DNA of 7,193 bases. Source: an uncultured Kroppenstedtia sp. Lineage in GTDB: Bacteria; Bacillota; Bacilli; Thermoactinomycetales; DSM-45169. Below the pieces are notes generated by a model. That model had not been told where the DNA came from. It did not search any database and was given only the letters and a program-made list of their open reading frames with translations. The translations under genes and the position numbers were made by a program. Numbering within the stretch: position 1 is the stretch's first letter; each line of letters opens with the position of its first letter. This document shows positions 1 to 4,875 of this stretch, one piece after another. The stretch is taken from assembly GCA_959600065.1 (NCBI GenBank), contig CAUGKZ010000088.1, positions 1-7,193 of the forward strand, read 5' to 3'.

Positions 1-1
1 C

Positions 2-625
2 CCCCGCGCCAATCGGTCGGGTAAGCCCAGCCCCACAACCGCCGAACATGTGTGGACGGATTTGGAAGGGCGGATCGATGGATTATTGGATGGTGGGGCG
101 ACCGGGGTGGGGGTGGAATCCACTGTGGTGGATGTGACAGTAAATCCTCCGGTGTTGTTGCGGCCAGGAGGTGTCACCTTGGAGATGCTACGGAAAGTGG
201 TCGGAGAAGTTCAGATGGACCCCGGGTTGCAGCAGGAGCAGGAATCCCCCCGTTCACCAGGAATGAAATATCGCCACTATGCCCCAGGAGGGGAGATGTG
301 GGTGATTACTGGGGATGGGGAGGCACAAGTGAGCCGGATTCAGCGGATGGCAGATGAGGCGATGCAATCCGGCAAGAAGACGGGAATCCTGTGTACAGAG
401 GAACATGCCTCCCGTTACCGGGCAGACTGGGTCGTCGTCTGTGGAAGCCGCTCCCGACCAGACACGATTGCCAGAGAATTGTACGGAGCTTTGCGTCGGT
501 TTGATAAAGTAGGTGCCCAATGGATTGCGGCGGAAGGTTTTCCACCGAGGGGAGTGTTGCACTCGGTGATGAACCGGTTGAGCAAAGCAGCTGAAGGCCG
601 GGTGATTGAACCCGACCGGGAATGA
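2..625 (+). CDS. sua5 (ywlC): L-threonylcarbamoyladenylate synthase (Sua5/YwlC), 5'-truncated
   Basis: The product makes threonylcarbamoyl-AMP from threonine, bicarbonate and ATP, the first step of t6A37 modification of ANN-decoding tRNAs in the cytoplasm. The frame is open from base 2, so 207 C-terminal residues are visible; family proteins are about 340-350 residues, so roughly 140 are missing upstream. The visible part opens with the end of the YrdC-like catalytic domain: a PRANRSGKPSPT segment, the GVGVESTVVDVT strand and LLRPGGVT. Next comes the SPGMKYRHYAP linker typical of Sua5 and absent from short TsaC/YrdC proteins, then the C-terminal Sua5 domain ending near VLHSVMNRLSKAAEGRVIE. 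The linker and second domain make this Sua5 rather than TsaC. The gene stops six bases before a terminator, which separates it from mntP. No frameshift is seen. Confidence 0.95.
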   Translation, partial: PRANRSGKPSPTTAEHVWTDLEGRIDGLLDGGATGVGVESTVVDVTVNPPVLLRPGGVTLEMLRKVVGEVQMDPGLQQEQESPRSPGMKYRHYAPGGEMWVITGDGEAQVSRIQRMADEAMQSGKKTGILCTEEHASRYRADWVVVCGSRSRPDTIARELYGALRRFDKVGAQWIAAEGFPPRGVLHSVMNRLSKAAEGRVIEPDRE

Positions 626-630
626 AGGGG

Positions 631-656
631 CCCGTCCATTGGGACGGGTTCTTTTT
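631..656 (+). terminator. Rho-independent terminator after sua5
   Basis: A perfect 7-bp GC-rich stem (CCCGTCC at 631-637 with GGACGGG at 642-648) closes a four-base loop and is followed by TTCTTTTT. It starts six bases after the sua5 stop codon, so it should end that transcript and leave mntP needing its own promoter or read-through. Confidence 0.85.
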
Positions 657-710
657 GTCCACTCTACCGCATACCTTTCAGAGACATGCGAGGTGCGGGG
701 AGGAGTGGGA

Positions 711-1277
711 ATGGACCTTTCCTTGCCCCAGTGGGGGCAGTTTTTCACCTTGTGGATGATTTCCGTGGCTCTGGGGATGGACGCTTTTTCCCTAGGGATC
801 GGGGTGGGGATGCAGGGACTCCGATTACGTCGTATCCTCCTTATCAGTGGAATCATTGGTGTTTTACACATTTTGATGCCGCTTGCGGGAATCGTCATCG
901 GACAGGTGTTGGGTTCCTTGGTCGAAGAGATCGCTGTAAGGGTGGGAGGGGGGCTTCTCTGTTTGCTGGGCACCAATATGTTATTGAATGCCTTTCATAT
1001 CGTCGGAGAGGAGAAATCCCCTGTCAACAACTACAGCCTATGGGGACTTCTTCTGCTTTCCTTCAGTGTCAGCCTCGATTCCTTGTCAGCGGGTTTATCC
1101 CTCGGGTTGTTTGCAGCGGATCTCTTGCTAGCCGTGCTATTGTTTGGCATGGCGGGGGCCGTCCTGGCCTGTATAGGCATGCTACTGGGACGCCACGCCA
1201 GATCTTGGATCGGAGATTATGGTGAGGCCGCCGGGGGCTTGATCTTGATCTCTCTCGGCCTCCGGTTTTTGCTGTGA
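711..1277 (+). CDS. mntP: Manganese efflux pump MntP (YwlD)
   Basis: A 188-residue integral membrane protein of the MntP (former DUF204/UPF0059) family, which exports Mn(II) across the cytoplasmic membrane. About six hydrophobic segments are visible in two related halves. The first half has LGMDAFSLGIGVGM (Asp24) and the second SLDSLSAGLSLGL (Asp123), the acidic repeat motifs of the family. Length fits the usual 180-190 residues. The frame stays open upstream to about 606, but the ATG at 711 is chosen because GGGGAGGAG lies just before it, because the family begins at this point, and because a longer version would run through the sua5 terminator. No yybP-ykoY-type Mn riboswitch is recognisable in the short upstream region, and no convincing promoter was found there. 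Function rests on family membership. Confidence 0.93.
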   Translation: MDLSLPQWGQFFTLWMISVALGMDAFSLGIGVGMQGLRLRRILLISGIIGVLHILMPLAGIVIGQVLGSLVEEIAVRVGGGLLCLLGTNMLLNAFHIVGEEKSPVNNYSLWGLLLLSFSVSLDSLSAGLSLGLFAADLLLAVLLFGMAGAVLACIGMLLGRHARSWIGDYGEAAGGLILISLGLRFLL

Positions 1278-1308
1278 CAGGGGCGGTTGGGGTAGTATGG
1301 AGGAAACA

Positions 1309-1358
1309 ACGGTTGCATAACCTTGTCGGAGCTTGAGAAAATGGTAAATAGCAACCGT
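1309..1358 (+). promoter_or_regulatory. Inverted repeat upstream of ywlE
   Basis: ACGGTTGC at 1309-1316 is perfectly repeated as its reverse complement GCAACCGT at 1351-1358, with 34 bases between. It lies in the 109-bp gap between mntP and ywlE, ending about 28 bases before the ywlE start. It could be the base of an RNA hairpin in the leader or a looping operator. There is no U-tract, so it is not an intrinsic terminator. Function is unknown. Confidence 0.3.
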
Positions 1359-1386
1359 CAGTACTTTCCGGAAGGGGGGTAAATGG

Positions 1387-2031
1387 GTGAAAAAGGTGTT
1401 GTTTGTTTGCACCGGGAACACTTGTCGTTCTCCCATGGCAGAGGCCCTGCTGCGTCAAAAGGCGATGGAGGAGGGGATTCGGCTGGAGGTTCGGTCTGCC
1501 GGCATCTCCGCTGTGAATGGGCTTTCTCCCTCGGATGCTGCCGTCCAGGTGATGAAGGAAAAGGGTATCGACCACAGTTCCCACCGCTCCCGTCCCCTGG
1601 ATGCAGCGATGGCGGCCTGGGCCGATCTCATATTGGTGATGACTGAGGCGCATAAACAGATGTTGGTCCACCGTTACCCCGATGCAGTGGACAAGTTGCA
1701 CACGCTGAAGGAGTATGTGTTGGAAGACTCTCAACAGGAAAAGGTAAAATCCCTCCAACGCTTGCAAGTGGATTTGGAAACCTGCCGGGCGTTGTTGGAG
1801 CAGGCTGAAAAAGAGGGAGATCACTTACGAAAAAAAGAGTTGCAGGTGCAATTGGAGGGGCAGGAAGCCTCCTTTGCTTCCCTTCGGAAAGAGGTTGACG
1901 AGATGTTGTCTCAGATGGATGTTGGCGACCCCTTTGGCGGAGATGAAGAGGTGTATCGGCGGTGTGCCGCTGAGATTGAAGTACAGGTGGAGAAACTCTT
2001 GGATCGATGGCAAAATGAAAGGGAATCATGA
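1387..2031 (+). CDS. ywlE: Protein-arginine phosphatase YwlE with coiled-coil insertion
   Basis: A low-molecular-weight phosphatase-fold protein expected to remove phosphate from arginine residues marked by McsB, opposing the McsB/ClpCP degradation pathway in the cytosol. The P-loop VCTGNTCRS holds the nucleophile Cys8 and Arg14; Thr12 occupies the position linked to phospho-arginine preference in YwlE, where tyrosine phosphatases usually carry a bulkier residue. The general acid is Asp181 in DPFGG. The protein is 214 residues against about 150 for B. subtilis YwlE. The excess lies between KEYV (to 111) and DVGDPFGG (from 178): about 60 charged, Leu-rich residues that look like two helices around a turn near Gly144. 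The GTG start has GGAAGGGGGG eight or so bases upstream; an ATG at 1383 is in another frame. rpiB follows after 53 bp, probably in the same operon. Confidence 0.9.
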   Translation: MKKVLFVCTGNTCRSPMAEALLRQKAMEEGIRLEVRSAGISAVNGLSPSDAAVQVMKEKGIDHSSHRSRPLDAAMAAWADLILVMTEAHKQMLVHRYPDAVDKLHTLKEYVLEDSQQEKVKSLQRLQVDLETCRALLEQAEKEGDHLRKKELQVQLEGQEASFASLRKEVDEMLSQMDVGDPFGGDEEVYRRCAAEIEVQVEKLLDRWQNERES

Positions 2032-2084
2032 AAAAGTAGATCCATCGTAAATCGTGGCGTTTGAATGGACAGGAGGAGTGGAGA

Positions 2085-2525
2085 ATGAGAATAGTCATCG
2101 GATCCGACCACGGGGGGATCCATCTGAAAGAGACCGTGAAGAAAGTGTTGCATGAGCTGGGGATGGAAGTGGCCGATGTGGGTTGCGACGGTACCGACTC
2201 CGTCGATTATCCTGATTATGCCCAGCCGGTTGCAGAAAAGGTGGCCCAGGGTGAATTTGACCGTGGCATTCTGAGCTGCGGGACCGGGATCGGGATGTCC
2301 ATCGCCGCCAATAAGGTGAAGGGAATTCGTTGCGCTGTGGTATCAGATGAATATTCGGCCCGGATGAGTCGGGAACATAACCAAGCCAATGTGCTGGCCC
2401 TCGGGGAACGGGTGGTGGGCCCTGGCTTGGCTGAAAATATTGTCAGGATCTGGTTGACGACGGAGTTTGCCGATGGCAGGCACCATCGTCGTGTGGATAA
2501 GATCGCTGCTCTAGAAGGGAAGTGA
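2085..2525 (+). CDS. rpiB (ywlF): Ribose-5-phosphate isomerase B
   Basis: A 146-residue cytoplasmic enzyme of the RpiB/LacAB family that interconverts ribulose 5-phosphate and ribose 5-phosphate in the pentose phosphate pathway, feeding PRPP synthesis. Family signatures are clear: the N-terminal IGSDHGG (Asp8-His9), the DSVDYPDYA segment, the active-site SCGTGIGMSIAANK with catalytic-type Cys65, and EHNQANVLALGERV with His98. Length is normal for the family. The ATG at 2085 is chosen over upstream in-frame codons because a perfect AGGAGGAG sits at 2071-2078 and because MRIVIGSDHGG is the usual N-terminus. The ywlG start lies four bases past the stop, so translation of the two is likely coupled. 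LacA/LacB subunits are an alternative family assignment but the gene context argues for RpiB. Confidence 0.94.
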   Translation: MRIVIGSDHGGIHLKETVKKVLHELGMEVADVGCDGTDSVDYPDYAQPVAEKVAQGEFDRGILSCGTGIGMSIAANKVKGIRCAVVSDEYSARMSREHNQANVLALGERVVGPGLAENIVRIWLTTEFADGRHHRRVDKIAALEGK

Positions 2526-2529
2526 ACTT

Positions 2530-3087
2530 GTGCAGGAGCAGATCCGGGATCAAGTGGTCCGGGTGACGAAAGAGTTGCTCAAAAACAAGCTTTTGGATCA
2601 CCGGCACCTCCTGGTGATGGGAGTCAGCACCAGTGAAGTGACTGGCAAGCGAATCGGGAGCGAGGGCAGTGATGAGGTGGCTTCCGCTATTTTGGAAGGG
2701 GCACTTCAGGTTCAGGCTTCCTATGGTTACCACCTCGCCTTTCAATGTTGTGAGCATCTGAATCGGGCGTTGGTGGTCACCCGCCGAACACAGGAACAGT
2801 TTCAATGGACGGAGGTGGCGGCGGTTCCCGTACGCCATGCGGGAGGGGCGATGGCTTCCCAGGCATACCGTCATCTGCAAGAGGCGGTGCTGGTGGAAAA
2901 GGTCCAGGCCGATGCGGGAATCGATATTGGGGACACCCTGATCGGGATGCATCTGAAGCCGGTGGCGGTGCCGGTTCGCCCTTCGTCGGCTTACATCGGT
3001 GAAGCTCACGTTACCATGGCTGTTACCCGGCCCAAATTGATCGGAGGAGCCCGGGCGGTGTACACATTGGAAGAGAAGGAAGAGTGA
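2530..3087 (+). CDS. ywlG: YwlG/UPF0340 (DUF436, TIGR01440) family protein of unknown function
   Basis: A 185-residue soluble protein matching the conserved YwlG family found next to rpiB and glyA in Bacillales. Recognisable stretches are LLVMGVSTSEVTGKRIGSEG (about 29-48), AFQCCEHLNRALVV with two adjacent cysteines (about 70-83), GGAMASQAY, and IDIGDTLIGMHLKPVAVPVR toward the C-terminus. No signal peptide or membrane segment is visible. The GTG at 2530 is the start: it lies four bases after the rpiB stop, and its Shine-Dalgarno sequence (GAAGGGA) overlaps the end of rpiB. I do not know a proven biochemical activity for the family. Conserved linkage with rpiB and glyA hints at sugar-phosphate or one-carbon metabolism, but this is inference. 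No terminator is seen right after the gene. Confidence 0.88.
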   Translation: MQEQIRDQVVRVTKELLKNKLLDHRHLLVMGVSTSEVTGKRIGSEGSDEVASAILEGALQVQASYGYHLAFQCCEHLNRALVVTRRTQEQFQWTEVAAVPVRHAGGAMASQAYRHLQEAVLVEKVQADAGIDIGDTLIGMHLKPVAVPVRPSSAYIGEAHVTMAVTRPKLIGGARAVYTLEEKEE

Positions 3088-3208
3088 AGGCATTCAGGGT
3101 CAGGGCTGTTAATTAGTGGCGAAAGGGAGTGGTGTGCGGCCATAGCGAGACCTGGGAGATAAAGCGACCCTGGCGAGACTTGTGCCCTCTGGGTCCAAAG
3201 CGCCCTAT
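3088..3208 (+). other. Non-coding spacer, proximal part of the ywlG-glyA gap
   Basis: No gene or terminator is recognised here. Three short imperfect units occur in a row: GCGAGACCTGG (3145-3155), GCGACCCTGG (3164-3173) and GCGAGACTTG (3173-3182). Possible RNA stems are AGGGC (3102-3106) with GCCCT (3184-3188), GTGGC (3116-3120) with GCCAT (3139-3143), and GACCC (3166-3170) with GGGTC (3191-3195). The last two can coexist with the first only in part, so no fold is asserted. This stretch could be the 5' part of the structured element that follows. Confidence 0.3.
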
Positions 3209-3308
3209 GCACTACAATCACGATGGGTTGAAGTCCTGGAATAGAGGTAGCACCACAGGCACTACAATCACGATGGGCTGAAGCCCTGAAATAGAGGTGG
3301 TACCACAG
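3209..3308 (+). repeat. Tandem duplication of a 50-bp structured unit
   Basis: Two head-to-tail units, 3209-3258 and 3259-3308, each start GCACTACAATCACGATGGG and end CCACAGG. They differ at five of 50 positions, all transitions. Each unit contains a small hairpin: GGGT/GTCC around TGAA in the first (3225-3236), GGGC/GCCC around the same loop in the second (3275-3286). Two of the five changes turn wobble pairs into Watson-Crick pairs and keep the stem, which suggests selection on RNA structure. The second unit ends in GTGGTACCAC, a perfect 10-base palindrome (3297-3306 region); the first has GTAGCACCAC. The unit length is not a multiple of three, arguing against coding. Confidence 0.85.
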
Positions 3309-3387
3309 GGTGTGTGAAGTGCCTGGGGTTCGCAAGAAATTTGCCTCTGACATGTGAACCCCCACCCTCCCTTGTGAAGGTTTTTTT
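3275..3387 (+). ncRNA. Candidate T-box-like regulatory RNA upstream of glyA
   Basis: The order here recalls the 3' half of a T-box leader: a small hairpin (3275-3286), then AAATAGAGG followed by TGGTACC (3298-3304), close to the T-box core AGGGTGGNACCGCG. AGAGG (3293-3297) can pair with CCTCT (3344-3348), leaving exactly the seven-base TGGTACC as a bulge, as in the T-box antiterminator. A competing fold exists: AGGGTG (3307-3312) with CACCCT (3363-3368), stacked on GGGGTTC (3325-3331) with GAACCCC (3356-3362); these cross the first pairing and exclude it. A weak CCTT-GTG-AAGG hairpin and seven T's follow (3370-3387). Against it: I cannot identify a Stem I with an AGTA motif or a specifier codon, the second T-box helix is weak, and a possible glyA promoter lies downstream. 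Confidence 0.33.
3307..3368 (+). other. Composite hairpin in the ywlG-glyA gap
   Basis: AGGGTG (3307-3312) pairs with CACCCT (3363-3368), and directly stacked inside it GGGGTTC (3325-3331) pairs with GAACCCC (3356-3362). An inner GCAA (3332-3335) with TTGC (3341-3344) adds four more pairs. Together this gives 13 outer base pairs plus a small inner stem. No U-tract follows immediately. Confidence 0.5.
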
Positions 3388-3394
3388 CACAAGG
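3370..3394 (+). other. 9-bp hairpin with T-rich loop
   Basis: CCTTGTGAA (3370-3378) is perfectly complementary to TTCACAAGG (3386-3394), enclosing GGTTTTT. The T-run lies in the loop, so this is not a classical terminator in this form. An alternative 4-bp CCTT/AAGG hairpin (3370-3380) followed by seven T's would act as a weak one. Confidence 0.5.
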
Positions 3395-3446
3395 CTTCAA
3401 GGTGTTGTGATTTCGTGGACTTTTGAATGGCTTTTTACAACACTAC

Positions 3447-3478
3447 TTGATGGTTTTCCTCTCTGTTGATGGTAAAAT
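3447..3478 (+). promoter_or_regulatory. Possible sigma-A promoter for glyA
   Basis: TGGTAAAAT at 3470-3478 is an extended -10 (TGn plus TAAAAT, five of six to consensus). The best -35 candidate is TTGATG at 3447-3452, but the spacing is 20 bases, longer than ideal. If real, the glyA leader would be short and the repeat element would lie upstream of the start site. Confidence 0.3.
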
Positions 3479-3512
3479 GGACGGGAACGGTTGGAATAAA
3501 GGAGGAGAGCCA

Positions 3513-4760
3513 GTGAATTCTGTCAGGCAAAAAGATCCGGAAATCGCGGCGGCTATCAGTAAAGAGCTGGGCCGACAACAAGAGAAAATTGAACTGATCG
3601 CATCTGAAAACTTTGTCAGTCAGGCCGTCATGGAAGCCATGGGTAGTGTGATGACCAACAAATATGCAGAAGGTTACCCAGGCAAACGTTACTATGGCGG
3701 CTGTGAATTTGTTGATGTAGCAGAAGAGCTGGCTAGAGACCGGGCGAAGCAACTGTTCGGCGCAGAGCATGTCAATGTCCAGCCTCATTCTGGAGCGCAG
3801 GCCAACATGGGGGTTTACTTTTCTGTGCTGGAACCGGGGGATACTGTCCTCGGTATGAACTTGGCTCACGGGGGTCATCTGACCCATGGGAGTCCGGTCA
3901 ACTTCTCTGGAAAAATGTACAACTTCATCGCCTATGGAGTGGATCCCGACTCCCATCGGATCGATTATGAAGAGGTGCGAAAGCTGGCTCTGGAACACAA
4001 ACCGAAATTGCTGGTGGCCGGAGCCAGCGCCTATCCCCGCAGCATCGACTTTGCCAAAATGGGGGAGATCGCCAGAGAGGCAGGCGCCTATCTGATGGTG
4101 GACATGGCTCATATCGCGGGGCTGGTGGCAACGGGACACCATCCCAACCCAGTACCCCATGCGGATTTTGTCACTACCACCACCCATAAAACCCTGCGTG
4201 GTCCCCGGGGCGGAATGATCCTTTGCAAAGAACAACATGCCAAATTAATTGACAAATCCATCTTTCCCGGAATCCAAGGCGGTCCTTTGATGCATGTGAT
4301 CGCAGCCAAAGCAGTCGCTTTGCGGGAGGCTTTGGAGGAGTCCTTTAAAGAATACTCCGCTCAAGTGGTGGATAATGCAGCCCGCCTGGCAGAGGCTTTG
4401 ACCCAACGCGGTCTCCAGCTGATCTCCGGGGGAACGGACAACCATCTGATCCTGATCGATGTTCGCAACCTGGGCTTGACAGGGAAAACGGCGGAACATC
4501 TGTTGGATGAGGCGGGGATCACTGCCAATAAGAACGCGATCCCCTTCGATCCGGAAAGCCCCTTTGTCACCAGTGGTCTTCGCATCGGAACCGCGGCAGT
4601 CACGACTCGGGGGATGGATGGGGAAGCGATGGAAGAGATCGCTGAGATCATGGCTCTGGTCTTGAAAAATCCGGAAGATAGTGAGTCTGGGGAGAAAGCC
4701 CGTCAGCGTGTCGCCTCCCTCACCGCCCGTTTTCCGCTGTATGCCGATATGAACAACTGA
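3513..4760 (+). CDS. glyA: Serine hydroxymethyltransferase
   Basis: A PLP-dependent cytoplasmic enzyme converting serine and tetrahydrofolate to glycine and 5,10-methylene-THF, the main one-carbon source for purines, thymidylate and methionine. The 415-residue length equals that of Bacillus SHMT. Visible signatures: LIASENF (Ser31-Glu32-Asn33), [13 protein letters not shown] (Tyr51, Glu53, Tyr60-Tyr61), [11 protein letters not shown] (His122), VDMAHIAGL (Asp197, His200), and [14 protein letters not shown] with the PLP lysine at 226; SGLRIGT near the C-terminus carries the carboxylate-binding arginine. The frame is open back to about 3423, but the GTG at 3513 is chosen because AGGAGG lies at 3500-3505 and the family N-terminus begins here. 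No CCGAAC-type PurBox was seen in the upstream gap. The gene ends in a strong terminator. No missing residues noted. Confidence 0.97.
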   Translation: MNSVRQKDPEIAAAISKELGRQQEKIELIASENFVSQAVMEAMGSVMTNKYAEGYPGKRYYGGCEFVDVAEELARDRAKQLFGAEHVNVQPHSGAQANMGVYFSVLEPGDTVLGMNLAHGGHLTHGSPVNFSGKMYNFIAYGVDPDSHRIDYEEVRKLALEHKPKLLVAGASAYPRSIDFAKMGEIAREAGAYLMVDMAHIAGLVATGHHPNPVPHADFVTTTTHKTLRGPRGGMILCKEQHAKLIDKSIFPGIQGGPLMHVIAAKAVALREALEESFKEYSAQVVDNAARLAEALTQRGLQLISGGTDNHLILIDVRNLGLTGKTAEHLLDEAGITANKNAIPFDPESPFVTSGLRIGTAAVTTRGMDGEAMEEIAEIMALVLKNPEDSESGEKARQRVASLTARFPLYADMNN

Positions 4761-4763
4761 CCT

Positions 4764-4792
4764 CAAGCCCCTTTCTGAAGGGGCTTGTTTTT
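4764..4792 (+). terminator. Rho-independent terminator after glyA
   Basis: A perfect 10-bp stem (CAAGCCCCTT at 4764-4773 with AAGGGGCTTG at 4778-4787) closes a TCTG loop and is followed by TTTTT. It begins three bases after the glyA stop and isolates glyA from rtcB. Confidence 0.93.
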
Positions 4793-4832
4793 GGGTGAAA
4801 AAACGAAAATGATCGTATTTTCTGCCCCCTTC

Positions 4833-4841
4833 TGCTAATAT
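4833..4841 (+). promoter_or_regulatory. Possible extended -10 promoter for rtcB
   Basis: TGCTAATAT resembles an extended -10 (TGn plus TAATAT, four of six to consensus) about 35 bases before the rtcB start. No good -35 is present at the expected spacing. A promoter is expected somewhere in this gap because a strong terminator precedes it. Confidence 0.33.
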
Positions 4842-4875
4842 GGTGAGACTTGGGTGATTCGGGGGGGAGGAAACC

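Noticed and set aside
606..710. N-terminal extension of mntP
   Set aside because: The frame is open, but it passes through the sua5 terminator; the ATG at 711 has a good ribosome binding site and matches the family N-terminus.
626..710. yybP-ykoY manganese riboswitch before mntP
   Set aside because: The gap is too short after the sua5 terminator and no matching conserved loops are visible.
254..976. Minus-strand 240-codon open frame opposite sua5 and mntP
   Set aside because: It is a shadow of two well-supported plus-strand genes, spans a terminator, and its low-complexity translation resembles no family.
1297..1320. Seven-codon leader peptide (METTVA-like) before ywlE
   Set aside because: The tiny frame has no clear ribosome binding site and no run of regulatory codons.
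1323..1350. Promoter TTGTCG / TAAATA before ywlE
   Set aside because: The -10 matches only three of six consensus bases and the pair overlaps the inverted repeat; too weak to annotate.
3209..3308. CRISPR array
   Set aside because: The two units are contiguous 50-bp near-copies with no unique spacers between conserved repeats, and no cas genes are present.
3006..3400. Minus-strand open frames of 119 and 60 codons across the repeat region
   Set aside because: They lack convincing ribosome binding sites, overlap ywlG or the structured repeats, and the 50-bp period changes frame between copies.
3088..3512. Glycine riboswitch, THF riboswitch or PurR box controlling glyA
   Set aside because: None of the conserved cores I know for these elements could be found by eye; the tandem layout alone is not enough to call a glycine riboswitch.
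3435..4238. Minus-strand 267-codon open frame opposite glyA
   Set aside because: It lies antisense to a highly conserved gene and has no recognisable domain or start signals.
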